From Cladocopium goreaui (taxonomy: Eukaryota; Sar; Dinophyceae; Suessiales; Symbiodiniaceae), in contig CAMXCT020000331.1 of assembly GCA_947184155.2 (NCBI GenBank), positions 1 to 64,000 of the forward strand: a stretch of 64,000 nt of DNA. The letters are read 5' to 3'. The number at the start of each line of letters is the position of its first letter. Within the stretch, counting starts at the first letter, position 1. Below, one piece after another: positions 38,886 to 50,175 of the stretch. Under the pieces are notes generated by a model, which was not told where the DNA came from, made no database searches, and saw nothing but the letters and a program-made list of their open reading frames with translations. Made by a program: the position numbers and the translations under genes.

Positions 38886-40468
38886 ACATTTGCAATGTAA
38901 TGCGTGAATAATTGAACACCTGAGGTTCAGTAGTGTGCAGGAGCAGTGGAGCTTGACGGATGTTTGCACTGACTGGTGACCTTGAGATTGAAGCCTGAAG
39001 CATTGTTGTTTGCCTGGCAGTGTAGGTACTAGAGTGCTGAGAGAGAGAGATAGGAACCGTCATGGCACTGGAGGCACAGTGGAACTTGGTGTTGAGACTG
39101 TGAGTTGACAACGGAGTGAGCTGTGTTTGCCTGTTTGGGGAAAGTTGGTTTGACTTGTCAGATGCATCAGGTAACCTAGGATATAGTTTGAACTGCAGTT
39201 GTGAGTGCGTTTGATTGGGACATGTAGTGAGTCATTGGAAACGACCTGAACTGTGTAGGAAGTGGAAACTGTTTTGAACTGTATTTTGAAACGAAACAGG
39301 AAACTTTGTTGTGAGTTGTTTTTCATGTTTTTGACAGGAATCTGAACAGTTTTGCAGTGTCGCAGGCAGGTCAGGTATGACTTACGTTGCTTGGATTGTT
39401 GCAGTCGGTTGTGAAACCTGGGACAGATGCAGAGAAGGCACAGTGAACCCTGAGACAGGTAAGTACTCTGAAGTTGTTGTCAGACTGACTGGACTTTGTG
39501 TGAAGACAACTTGAATGCAAGTATTCCCTTTTGGCTTAGAGCAATCATACCGTACCTCTCTAGATGGATGGACGAGCACGGAGGTTTCTGCAAGCCAAGT
39601 TTGGCTGTGAGACGAGCTCTATGGTCTTTATGGCAATGATTGCCAGTGTGGTTTGCCTACGATGGTTGTGGCATTTCCTTTGGTAGAGATGTAGTTTGAG
39701 AACAAGATGCTTGTGATGTTGGTCGACTCCGGAATGGTTTCCTTTGCGAAACTGGGTCATGTTGAGTGGACATCTTGTACTACCAGAAGGCTGGCATGGA
39801 GTTTTGCGAGATCTACAGCACTTGAGCTTTGCAGAGGATCTTGAGAGGAAGTAGAGCGGTAGTATAGTTTGTGCGTTTGCGTGTTGCTCAGAGTGAAAAG
39901 CAAGAGAGGGAATCTGGGATTTGAGATTTGCAATTTTCTTTTGAGTTGAAGAGTTTTGACTTACAACAGAAAAGAAAAGAAATGGGCTGGATGGCAGAGG
40001 CGCTGCATAGGTCCATAGGGAACTGGACGGCAGGGGCGATTACGACTTGCATAGGTTCCAAAAGGAAAAGAAAAGTTGTAGAAAGTCAAAACGTGGACCA
40101 GATTGCAAGACGTTGCAAGGTTCACACATGAGCTAGATTGCAGACGTGCATAGGCTCAGAGAACAGATTTAAGTAGAAGAGAAAGAGACGTAGGGAACTG
40201 GACGGCAGGGGCGATTACGACTTGCATAGGTTCCGAAACGTGAGACTGACTGAAATGAATGTAAATGTGCTGTCAGTTTGTAGCTCGACATACTGTCTAG
40301 GTGAGAGACGAAGTATGGAGCTGTCTATTATGCTGGACTTGACGTGACATTTTGTCTGGACTTCTCATGTTTGTATAGGTTTCATTCCACCGTTGCTGTT
40401 TTACTATAAGACAACTTTGGCTCAGTGTTTTTGCATTTCAGCTACCCTCGCAATAGCTTTGAGATAGT
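38886..40468 (+). other. Non-coding internal part of element 3
   Basis: No credible gene. A segment reading GGAACTGGACGGCAGGGGCGATTACGACTTGCATAGGTTCC is split here only to note that it occurs twice, near 40019 and 40197; a related TGGGCTG-ACGGCAGGG-GCTGCATAGGTCC segment occurs near 38421 and 39983. Confidence 0.5.
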
Positions 40469-40858
40469 ATGGCATCAACGGCAATGGAATCCATTCGTCT
40501 TTGGTTGGCGTTGACTCCTAAGCAGTTTGAGGACTTGAACAATGGGAAGGAGGTTCAGCCTGACGAATATTCCAAAAGGTTTGGACTACGAAAAGACCCG
40601 GTTGCTGCCGTCGAGCGTGCTCAGTACTTCAATGATTGGACACCGGAAGGTCCAAAGGGTGAGTTTTGTGCCAAAGACTATGTCTTGGTCGAGGTCGAAG
40701 TGACCGCCATCGGCTATCTTCAGAAGGCCGAGTCGGGAGTTCTCTTGAAATATAAACCCAATGAGTACCGCTGGCAGGGAGCGATGCGATCCGAAGAGTA
40801 TGACCAGTGCGGGAATCTGCTATACAGATTTTCTAAGGAGGCTCACCAAATCATTTGA
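40469..40858 (+). CDS. Element 3 ORF, 129-residue unknown protein
   Basis: ATG at 40469 to TGA at 40858. It looks like a real globular protein: a balanced composition with SIRLWLALTPKQFEDL, PVAAVERAQYFNDW, KDYVLVEVEVTAIGYL and YDQCGNLLYRFS. No signal peptide, membrane segment or known motif. It stands alone in the internal region ~680 nt before the next ORF. It might be a captured host coding sequence or a derived element protein; I do not recognise the family. Confidence 0.55.
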   Translation: MASTAMESIRLWLALTPKQFEDLNNGKEVQPDEYSKRFGLRKDPVAAVERAQYFNDWTPEGPKGEFCAKDYVLVEVEVTAIGYLQKAESGVLLKYKPNEYRWQGAMRSEEYDQCGNLLYRFSKEAHQII

Positions 40859-41309
40859 GCACAGAAGAAATAGAGGAAAGATCCCCTCTATGTACAGGTT
40901 TTCAATGGCTCCAGGTCGGGTGGTAGTGCTAGACTTGGAAGCCGACAATAGCTGCGAGGAGAAAGGCAAAAGCTGTGGTGAAAGAGCTGTCAAGCTGAGA
41001 TTGGAGTGAGATGACAATTTTGGGATGTCTTGGAATTTTAGAGTTTTGGACGATTTCGGACTGGACAGAACTTGGACTTGTGGAACTCAGTTTGTGTGAT
41101 TTTTTTCAACTGTCACGAGTTTTGCATGAGTTTTCATTTTTGCTGCATGACATGTCTATGGGTTTCATACGCGTGGAAACCACTGTGATCTGGTTTGCAG
41201 TTTTGTGAAGGGTTGTGCATGCATTGGCAGTTGGATTTGGATTGAGTTTGCGGTTTGCCACAAGTTTGCATTATTTTTTGGTCTGAGACATTGGAGTTTG
41301 GTCGATCAC

Positions 41310-41415
41310 ATATTACCTGTCAAGATGTGCGGCACGCATCTTGGGGTAGTATTGAGTGTGATCTTTGTCGGCAGTGTAATTCATCTGTTAAGGTGTGAGT
41401 CACGCACCTTAGGAT
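41310..41415. repeat. Two small hairpins in element 3
   Basis: AAGATGTGCGGCACGCATCTT and AAGGTGTGAGTCACGCACCTT are imperfect stem-loops spaced ~70 bp apart, with related stem sequences. Confidence 0.5.
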
Positions 41416-41582
41416 GAACAAGAGAAAGTTTGTGCTTGGCATGGCATGAAATGGCTGAGATGTGGTCTGCATGGTCATTAGAGGGATTGTCAAGTTGAAT
41501 TGCAGATTATGCCCAAGCTGTATTTGGGCCCGGCTTATCCCAGCGGGTGCATCAGGCCTTGTCTAGGAGACTCGAGCAATTC

Positions 41583-42704
41583 ATGGCAGCGAACGTTGCC
41601 GGTTCCGCAACTCCAGCAGCCCCAGCAGTTCCAATGGCAGAGGGAGAGCTTCCCTTGTCTGAGAATCCACCGTTGACGGCACAGACAGGAGTGGCTGAGA
41701 CGGATTCCGAGAAAGAGAAAGAGCAGGATACTATCCATGTGGATGGAGAAGACAAGGATGAAGGAGATGCTGGAAGAGATGACGACAGATCGAGATCTCC
41801 GAGGCTGAGAAGGCATCATGAGTCCTTTGATCCCAACGAGGCGGCCGACTTGTTGAGTTCTACCACAGGCTTGGCTGTGGGAATCACGTCCATGGTCGCG
41901 GCGTTGAAGGGATCGACGGACAAACTTGAGATCCTGATTAAGAGCACCCATACTCTGCAGTCTGACCTTTGCAGATCCCTGGAAGCTGTTGGAGAAGCCG
42001 TCACCAACATGGCACGTGCTTCTGAGTCCCTTGCTGCGGGGGTGAATCATAACACCAGCAGGGTTGGAGCAATGGTAGGTGAACTTACCAAGCTCAAGAA
42101 GCATGTTGAATGGTCGCTCGACGCTTCGATGAAGGACACCCTCCGTGACAACAAGAAGGGTCGCCTGGAAAGGGATCAGTCGTTACAAGACATCATGTCG
42201 CAACTCCAGGAGAGCATGGATAAACTCCAGGAGAACCTCAAGCTAGTGGCAGAAAGAATCGAAAGGGCAACGCCACCGGCTGAAATCAGGGGAACGCCAC
42301 CGGCAGAAACTCCCCCGGCGTATGACCTGCCATTGGCACCTATGGATCCGCCATTGGCTCCTATGACTCCAGCCATGGCACCAGCTGGACCCGGCACAAG
42401 TGTTCCACCGCCTCCGGCGATTCCGCCAAGGCCGGCAATTCCAGCGCCACCAACATTGCAGACAGTTCGATTTGCAGGGTATAGTCCGGCGCGGATGGGC
42501 GAAGCTCCGATGAGCTATCCCCTGGGTTTGGAGGTTAAGGACATGAAGTCGCCACCTACTCAGGTGATCGAGGAAGTCATGGGACGTGTCAGAGCTGTTT
42601 CACCCACACCACGTCACGATCCTCTGACGGGGACTGCAGCGTTTTCCCCTCTGGGGTATATGCAGATTCAGGGGACGCGGGAATACCGCAGGGTGTACCC
42701 CTGA
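41583..42704 (+). CDS. Element 3 ORF, 373-residue acidic/coiled-coil/Pro-rich protein
   Basis: The frame is open from 41499; the first ATG is at 41583. Residues ~1-80 are Ala/Pro/Glu/Asp-rich with an SRSPRLRR basic-Ser patch. Residues ~90-210 are mostly helical (LSSTTGLAVGITSMVAALKGS, MSQLQESMDKLQENLKLV), suggesting a coiled coil. Residues ~215-300 are Pro-rich with PPLAPM and PPAIPPRPAIPAPP repeats. The tail holds a possible globular segment (PPTQVIEEVMGRVRAV). The architecture resembles structural gag-like proteins without a zinc knuckle, but nothing proves it. It lies ~1.4 kb before the PPT, a position similar to ORF3 of element 1; the two show no obvious sequence similarity. Confidence 0.55.
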   Translation: MAANVAGSATPAAPAVPMAEGELPLSENPPLTAQTGVAETDSEKEKEQDTIHVDGEDKDEGDAGRDDDRSRSPRLRRHHESFDPNEAADLLSSTTGLAVGITSMVAALKGSTDKLEILIKSTHTLQSDLCRSLEAVGEAVTNMARASESLAAGVNHNTSRVGAMVGELTKLKKHVEWSLDASMKDTLRDNKKGRLERDQSLQDIMSQLQESMDKLQENLKLVAERIERATPPAEIRGTPPAETPPAYDLPLAPMDPPLAPMTPAMAPAGPGTSVPPPPAIPPRPAIPAPPTLQTVRFAGYSPARMGEAPMSYPLGLEVKDMKSPPTQVIEEVMGRVRAVSPTPRHDPLTGTAAFSPLGYMQIQGTREYRRVYP

Positions 42705-43713
42705 TATCTATCCCTGAGCAGAGTGCCAAAGGCACTGGAATTCGCCTGGTTTAACGACAAGAGAATAGTTGATTTTATCAGCTCGAGGTTCACTTGTTGT
42801 TTTCAGAAATGACGGCATGGTTGAGCGCAGGCATCGGATTTGAGTTTAAAAGGGGGCGAGACACACCGAGTGACGCAGTAGATATGGTTTTGGCTGCATA
42901 TTTTTGGTTTTGGTTTGAAGTTCGTTTCGCTGTCATATGTCTCTCAATGACGATAGCGAGAGCAACGTTCTTGAAGGCATTCAGAACTCGGAGTTGCTAG
43001 CAGATCTGAGGGAGACATCATGGAGAAAAGTTGAAGTTGTTCTTGATTGGCTTGATTGCGATATTTCTCATGTTTGAGTTGTTGTGTACATGACTTGAGT
43101 TTTGTTGATTGAAACATGGAACTTGAGGTTGTGAGTGTTTGCACAAACATTTTTGGTATAATTGTGTTGTCATGGCATATGATGAGAACCTGGGAAGAAA
43201 CTCGGACGGAATCTGAGTCTAAGTAATGGAAAAATCTTCCAGGGGAATCTGATGCCATGATTGCAGACACATTGCACTGTCATGTCATGATATAGACTCA
43301 AACAAGACATATCACACCTCCGAGATCTTTAGGATGGATCAGACGTTGAAAGGGGGACGGCGATCTATGCGATGATGAAGCTGTGAGAGATGTTTTGCTA
43401 AAATGTCCCTCACCGCTTCCTCATTCCGTGCCAATCTTAGCTAGTCCTGACCCTGACTGTGAAAGATTTGCATTCAGAACATTTTGAATTTGTTGTGCAG
43501 TGACTGTGAACTGTACTTCACTTGCTCTGAATTTTTGATGAGTTGCATGAGTGATATTACTTCTCTTGCGTTTTCTTTTCATACGCCTACCTTCTTCACG
43601 AAGGTGCGGATTAGCTGAAACAGTTGGCCTTTGGTTTTCGTGTTGACTCCGATCATGCGACGTTAGGTTTCGTCTTGGGTCTCGTGTGTGTGTGTGTTTG
43701 TTTTGTTTTGTTC

Positions 43714-43749
<36 letters not shown>

Positions 43750-44128
43750 GTTTGTTGTAGGAAGACAACAGCACTGTAGATATATCGGTATCGACGCCAT
43801 GGTTTATCCGAGGAACTGGATTTTGGAAAACGAGCTTAGTACTGGAAAGACTTTAGGAGTCTTTGGACTGAGTCTGGTATTCCAACATCTGGCTTTCGCG
43901 ACAGAGAAAATTTTGAATTTGGAAGTTAATACATTATGCATGAATCGAACGAGATGAGTTTTGGATGATGCTCTATCATCTACCTTGCGTTTTGGGAGCA
44001 CACGTGCTTCTGTGGACATCTTTTGATCATGGATATGATCTGGAACGTGAACATTTTTTTCTTCCAGGTATGGAAGTGAAGTGATGTGAGTGTATCTGGA
44101 AGCGAGTGAGTGGATGAGATGTCATGTC
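42705..44128 (+). other. Non-coding 3' internal part of element 3, with (TTG)n microsatellite
   Basis: No credible gene. A GTGTGT/(TTG)n microsatellite lies at about 43685-43760. The rest shows nothing recognisable up to the PPT. Confidence 0.55.
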
Positions 44129-44137
44129 GAAAGGGGG
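44129..44137 (+). promoter_or_regulatory. Polypurine tract of element 3
   Basis: GAAAGGGGG immediately before the 3' LTR start TATGGAAA. Confidence 0.88.
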
Positions 44138-45711
44138 TATGGAAATTTGACACCCTGTGAGACCACCCTTTGGGTAAGGGTGAAGCGACATGCCATTCAT
44201 CATTGGTTGTATAGTTTATGCACAGAGGATATGTGGAAGGTTACTGCAAGAAGTCATGGCAGATTGGTAGAGAACACTCTACTTATTGCGGGAAGAATCT
44301 TGGATGTGACCATCCTGTGTCACAATATTCTATTAGTCTTCGGACTTGTCATTTCGGACATCAGGATGATGTCATTGATCAGTGTTGACCAGTGATTGTG
44401 GTATATTGATCAGTTCTACATCTTATTCTGGATTCGACTTGAGTCTGGTACAGCTTATTGCTTGAGCTGAAAATACCTACATTGGTTTGGCATTGGAATT
44501 GTTTATTACGTCTTCGACGTTGGGAAGGTCATTCTCTCCAAGTGATGAGAACACAGCTATAAACTCTTGGAGAAGAGTTTAAGCTAGCTGGAAATATCTG
44601 ATGGAGAGAATCTATTATGCTTTGAACTCGGACCTTGAGATGCATTGGCATTGTGAGGACAATGATCATATTTGGGCATCTTATTTGTCTGATAGTTTTG
44701 TGATGAGATGTTTCGGTATTGTGAGGACAATACCTACATCATCGTCATCGTGGCCTATGGATCATGCACTTGATCTTATGGTTTGCCTTTTATCGTTCCT
44801 GAGATGACTTTGAGTATCTCTATGAGGACGACATTGTTTTGACACGACTTTGATCTACACTGTGGATTGGCTATTACAGTGGTCGAAAGATTTCAGCGAT
44901 ACAACTGTATTTGGCTGACCTACATTGACAATGTCGAATAGAACATCCTATTCTCCATTGAGCTTGGAAACTGTGAGATGCTATCTCTACGTGGAAAACT
45001 GATTTGGAGAAAGAACTTTGTGTTCTGACTATACTTTGTATCCAGAAGAAGGTTGTACAGACATCTTGTGTGAATCACTTCGTTCTTGAGAAGTTAGTCA
45101 CAAGTTTGACTAATGAGCTGGTTATTCACGTTTGGATGAGAACCAGTTTGATTTGAGAACTTTTGGAAATTTTTGGAAGTGTTTCGATGATGTTGAATTC
45201 ATCTAGTGAAATTGAGTTTTGTAGACTCCTAGCAGCTGGAATAGTTTCAACAAACCTTTATTTGAAGAACTTGAGGTTTGTTAACTGGAAACCTGAAATC
45301 GAGTTTACCAGTTGAGACATCGGCTCGAAGGACTGGTGTCAGAGGTTCATTTAATGAACAGAAGCTGCTGTGTCACATAACTTGACATAAGACAGATCAG
45401 CAGAGGGAACATGAGCTTCTTTCTTCTCCTTTGTTTTCTTGGTTTGTTTGTTTGTTGTGTTTGTGTTTCTCTTCGACTGATCGTGCTGCGTCTGGAGCGA
45501 AAAGAAGGAGCTTGACGTCAGTATGTGGGAGTCGTGGAAGAAACATTCCTTTTGACACGGTATTGCTTTAGTCTAATTAGTTAGGGACTTACGCGCTGCG
45601 CTTGTGTTTGGTGTGCGTGGTTGACGTACGCGTCCGCCCGCGTAGTTCTGTAGGAATTTTGGAAGAAGCGTTGGATCTGACCGTGGATCTGTGCACGGCG
45701 CTTTTTCTACA
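44138..45711 (+). repeat. 3' LTR of element 3 (1574 bp)
   Basis: Aligns end to end with 35637-37202 at roughly 98-99% by eye. Ends CTTTTTCTACA before the duplicated GGTGT. Confidence 0.95.
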
Positions 45712-45716
45712 GGTGT
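45712..45716. repeat. Target-site duplication of element 3, right
   Basis: GGTGT, matched at 35632-35636. Confidence 0.9.
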
Positions 45717-47591
45717 TGTTTCTCTGCTCGGAGAGTGTCATTCCAACTGTTTCCAATCGCAAAGGAGACAGGGTTCGCCCTTTCTGCCCCTGCGGCAAGG
45801 GTCATTGCATTTAGTCTGAAAGGCAACCAGGTCGGTGTCTGGCGCTCTCCTGCGTAGTTTCCTATCAGGGAAGACCCGCTCTTGCACGTGTTGCCTCAGA
45901 GTCGTTTCCGACAGACTTGGAAACGCTCGTATCAGAGGTACTCTCCCCTTTCCCTAAAAATGCTGGGTTTTGCTGATGGGCTTTTCGTAATGACCACTGC
46001 AACAGACCACAAAAATAACTTGAACCGTTCAGTGCTTAAGAAGGATTATGCCCGCACTCTGCGCGTAGAAACAATAGCCAACTCAGCAGGAGGAACAGCA
46101 CACGTATCCATCGTAGCCCAGCCAAGTATCGGATTCCTGAACACCAAGTACTACTCCAATAGTTCCCCTACGGAGGATACGGAAGACTGCCTTGGCCGAA
46201 TCGAATCAGCCCGAGGATGGGCCAAACACAAGGAGAGCGGCGCGTGCAAATACTTGAGGGCCATGGTCAACCAATATGAGTCCACCATACAAGCGGTGTA
46301 TAAAGCAGCCCGCACCCATACACAAAGAAGCAAGGGCGCAGTAGGGCCAACGGTAGACTATCGGCCGCAAGGTGAAGCTCTCCCAGTTATTTCCCCAGAC
46401 CTGACTTCGGAATTACTGCATTGCCTGTCCACGCTTCCAGACCCATGGCCCCTGGCTAAGATCACAATTGATATGGAGAAACCGAGCCAGTGGGTATCCA
46501 AGTTGTGCAGACTCCACTTTGCTGATGAATATGCCAGGCGAACAGTCGGACTGCCCTCACCTACACATGTCCCAGACATTGCGGCAGCGCTCCAAGCGGT
46601 CCAGACAATCCTCCCAAAGCTTGAAGTAAAGATGATTGAATTTTTAGCTGAATGGTTAGTCACCTTTCTAATACCAGCAACGCACGTATTGGAAGTGAGG
46701 GCACCTCATCTTTCCTTTATGTTGCTCAAGGAATACTGGTTTAGAGAACTATACCTCGGCTGGAAAGTCACAGCATCGTTTGACCGCTCCGAATCATATA
46801 CAAGAGTGATCGATGGTCAGGTGAGATGCATCACTCCTGAAATCAAGCCACAGAACCTGCAGGTCATCTGGAACGTGCAGTTTATCACTGTGTTTGTGCC
46901 GGCACGGATGATCCCTCCAGTATACCACAGCCTGCGCAGAGAAAGCATCAAAAGCGCAAGTTCCGCCAGTGCGATAGGTGTCCAGTCGGTCCGCCCCACC
47001 TGGTTTGAAGACATTGCAGCACCCAAAGATACCACGCTTCAACCCAACCAAGACCCCCAATGGCAGCAGCCCCAGCCGCTGCACGGGCTGAAGTTAGTCA
47101 TTAAGGAAGAGGTGCTGCCGATGAAAGACCAACCGGAATTCCCATCGCTTGAATTGCTGGCTGCCCGTCGCTTACTAGCGCCTGACACGTGGAAGTGCAA
47201 ACGTGCGCAGGTTAGCCTGAAGGCAACAATTGATGTCCCTATGCTAGGCACAATCATCGAGCAAAATGGGGATGGACTCCTTGAGGACTCCCACATGCCC
47301 GTAGGATGGCCACTGCACATCGATGGTGCCGTCAGACAATGCTGTATTCATCGATCCGCGAGCCAGCAAGAACTGGATGACATGCTCAAAGAATATGACA
47401 TGAAAAGAGACTCAGTCGAAATAAACCATGACGCACCTCAATGTCTCACCATGCAGTATGGAACAGAAGGTACATGGAGCCAAAACCAGGATACACGCTG
47501 CAGCAACTATGGGCTGATTCTGAGCCTGCCATTGGAAAGAAAACGTCCCCTTCGTATGAGATCAAAGAAAGTGACATTTTACGTGCAGTAG
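45717..47591 (+). pseudogene. Host ORF with helicase-like segment, copy 3
   Basis: The frame at 45882-47591 has 569 open codons; 45717-45800 is open in another frame and joins the sequence left of element 3. Residues ~30-105 (GLFVMTTATDH, LRVETIANSAGGTAHVSIVAQ, GFLNTKYY, EDTEDCLGRIES) align by eye with the helicase fragment at 16469, but motif VI is replaced (IESARGWAKH instead of ALTRA), so helicase activity is unlikely. The remaining ~450 residues show no motif I know. Near 47460 the frame changes: the following sequence is coding-like in the frame of 47441-48046. A broken or strongly diverged member of the helicase family; the 45882 start is simply the first ATG of the open frame. Confidence 0.5.
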
Positions 47592-48046
47592 CGGCTATCA
47601 CAAATCTACCATCTCCCACGCTACCTGACAGCCCCTTCATCCGTGCGTTAGGGACACCGGCAGCTCACAAGGCCTTACCACAAACTGACACCCAAGCTCA
47701 AAGAGCCCTAGAGGAATGGGAACGCACCCTGTGCGAAAACAAGGCAGTGGAAATCCTTGCAGAGGTCCAAGCCGGCCGACCAGCCCTGATCCAGAAAGAC
47801 GGTGGCGAAATGCTCATTGCCATTGTCCTTGATAAGCCACTAGCTGAAGCGAAGGCACTGGTTGATGACCCTGCAGCCTTCACTCGCGAAATGACCAGGA
47901 TCCTGCGCGAAAAACAGAGCCATCCACTTATTGCCCAAATGATGAAACCAGCCGAAAGTAGTGACCCACCCCCTGCAAATGCCACATCCAGTAGCACCGG
48001 TAGCCGTGAAAAACCTTGCACCAGTCAGCCCGTGCAGTTTCAGTAG
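47441..48046 (+). pseudogene. C-terminal continuation of copy 3 in a shifted frame
   Basis: 201 open codons. The reliable part starts at about KPGYTLQQLWADSEP and contains helical, charged segments (QRALEEWERTLCENKAVEILAEVQ, split here by wording only) and ends in a Pro/Ser tail before TAG. The preceding frame loses protein character at the same point, so a 1-nt shift near 47460 or a very short intron is likely. No family recognised. Confidence 0.45.
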
Positions 48047-48637
48047 GCTACTAGGGCTAACGTGGGGTACCCGCGGTTGCCATGCATGACATTAGCCATT
48101 TTTCAGACCGTGGTTGAGAGGTTTTGTCACCATGGGGTACCCATGGTTGACCACTATCCATTGTACCTAATGCTGTGGTAAGCTTGCCTTTGTCAATAGG
48201 GGAAGGGAGGAGGTGGGGGGTGATTATAATAACCTTTTTAGGGGGCCTTTACTTACTGTAGGGTGTTTTATGGTAGCGTAGGACGATGTCAAAGTACATC
48301 AAGCCATGGTGCCCGTTGCCGTTTGACCTTCGTTCAACCAACACACCGACCGGCCAAATGACTTCCACCAGACGTCCCCATGTCTTTCCTCGACAAGGTT
48401 GCAGCACTGCGATTGTATGCTTCTTCACGAGCCCTGTTAAGAACCGGCCTACATCCTCGTGTAAATTTTGGAATGCGATAAGGCATAGTTTTGAAATGTG
48501 TGGCTGTTTTGGCTATGTTGTTCACAAGTTGCTTCAGCGACTGACCCATAGTACATAGTGAAACGGCACCATCTGACATTTCTGGATGATGCCAAATCCA
48601 GCAGCATTCAAAAGATTCCCAGGGCTGGCAAGAGGAA
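48047..48637. other. Intergenic stretch
   Basis: No gene recognised. It contains a near-palindrome ACCATGGGGTACCCATGGT (48130-48148) and a related GTGGGGTACCC at 48063. Confidence 0.5.
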
Positions 48638-48640
48638 CCT

Positions 48641-48806
<166 letters not shown>

Positions 48807-48892
48807 CTGCGTACAGACAGGTTCACAGAACATCACAGAACTACGTTTCAGATCCAGTGTTTGTTTGCAACTAGGGACTGGCTGCTTTCGCC

Positions 48893-49051
48893 ATGGACGA
48901 CGATTTTGCCGGGGAGAGCATTGTCCCAGCAGCCGGTGCTGAAAATACAAGAGCAAGAATCAAACGACATCGGGCCAGTTTTTTCTTACCCAATGGCTTT
49001 CTGTGGTGTTTCCGGAGAAGTTTTGATTCACCCAAGCTAGATTCCCGGCTT
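48893..49051 (+). CDS. Putative first coding exon of a multi-exon gene (gene A)
   Basis: ATG at 48893 opens a 53-codon frame starting MDDDFAGESIVPAAGAEN. It follows a pyrimidine/AG boundary (GCAACTAG) suitable for cis- or trans-splicing. The true 3' exon end is probably before the stop at 49051. No domain. Confidence 0.4.
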
Positions 49052-49176
49052 GCCTGATTCGAACGTTGTTTTTTTTGTTCGCCTTCCGGTAATGTTGCGC
49101 TAGTTGTTTTGCTAGTTATGCTTAGGAATCTATTTGCATCTATGACCGGGATTCGAGTGGGAATGGATCTCTCCAG

Positions 49177-49430
49177 TTGTGTGGGACTTTGACGCCCGCG
49201 TTGATGTCCACTACCCCTGATGCTTTGCGGAAGACGCGCCACATGAGTAAGTTCACTCCTGCTGATTGCAGAATGCTTTTCGACGTGAGGCCTTCGGTGG
49301 TTGTGCAGCAATCCGCTGACCAAGATTTTTCTCCCGGCCAAACAATTGATTTTTCGTTTCTGCAGGAAAACTACCCTATCACAAAGGAAGGTCAACCCTG
49401 CCTTACCCATTTGAGGACCTTGGCGAAATG
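49177..49430 (+). CDS. Gene A exon block
   Basis: Begins right after CTCTCCAG at 49176 and reads CGTLTPALMSTTPDAL ... FLQENYPITKEGQP ... LRTLAKW with protein-like composition, ending near a GT at ~49431. No family recognised; assigned to gene A by strand and position. Confidence 0.45.
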
Positions 49431-49861
49431 GGTCGGTATGATTTCAGATAGACTTACTATAAGCCATGGCAAGATTCCAATGATTTTATGATTATAGCCC
49501 CATTTATGGACTGATAACCCCATGTACGAAGTACGAACATTGATACCTTTTTATAACGAGTAAAGGGTTTTAATTGCATAGGCCCCCTCATTTCCAGTTC
49601 TCGAACAAGAATTGGTGTGCAATTCCAAACTTTGGGGTTCGTGGAAACCATGCAACATGTTTTTCCCAAGGGTCCAAGGGCCAGCCTTTGAGGGTGCATT
49701 ACTGAAGCATCACACCACGATTCTTGTGGGGTGGAGCAGGAGCGAATAATTTTTTGGGATGGAGGCCAGCTGTTTACAAAATAGATTGTAAATGCAAATG
49801 AAAGTTGAAGACTCAGGCATGTTGCTCCAGGGCATTCGGGTCCAGATGATGAGCTTCTCAA

Positions 49862-50175
49862 ATTGCACAGAGCGCAGCTGCGCTCAGCCACGCTAGCCAA
49901 CCTGACCAGCAGCAGCAGCAGTCCGAGGTTCAAGTGCTTATCCGACAAATCCTTGATGGTGCAGGAGAAGCAAACCTCCCCTTGGCCACCAACCGGTGCG
50001 AAGCCTTGGAGAAGATGTGTAGTTTTGTGGAGCCAAAGCAAGCCAGGGGCATAACTTTAAGCAATCTAGCGGAGAGGAAGCAAGTACGGAAGAGAGCAGG
50101 TGGTTTCCAGTACCGCCCTGAATACATGCTGCAGTGTGTTCGGCTTGCAGATTGTTTGATACTTTGTCGCATTGG
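49862..50175 (+). CDS. Gene A exon block, Gln-rich then helical
   Basis: The coding-like frame reads ...DQQQQQSEVQVLIRQILDGAG, then NRCEALEKMCSFVEP and LAERKQVRKRAGGFQYRP (split here). It is bounded upstream by an in-frame stop and downstream by a possible donor in CGCATTG|GTAATT. Function unknown. Confidence 0.45.

Larger units (their letters stand above)
35637..45711 (+). mobile_element. Large non-autonomous LTR retrotransposon, element 3
   Basis: Two LTRs of 1566 and 1574 bp (about twenty substitutions and a few indels by eye, ~1.3%) flank a 6.9-kb internal region with PBS at the left and PPT at the right. The 5-bp target duplication GGTGT is at 35632-35636 and 45712-45716. No gag-pol motifs were found, only three ORFs of unknown function and several local repeats. 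It must borrow RT and integrase, possibly from an element like element 1, whose PPT/LTR start (GGGGG-TATG) and PBS it shares. Confidence 0.9.

Noticed and set aside
46360..46400. LPVISP in both helicase-like copies as evidence for collinear genes
   Set aside because: Its position relative to the helicase motifs differs between the copies, so it is probably coincidence.
47460..47480. A 20-bp GT-AG intron joining the 569-codon frame to the next frame
   Set aside because: Far too short for a spliceosomal intron; an indel is likelier.
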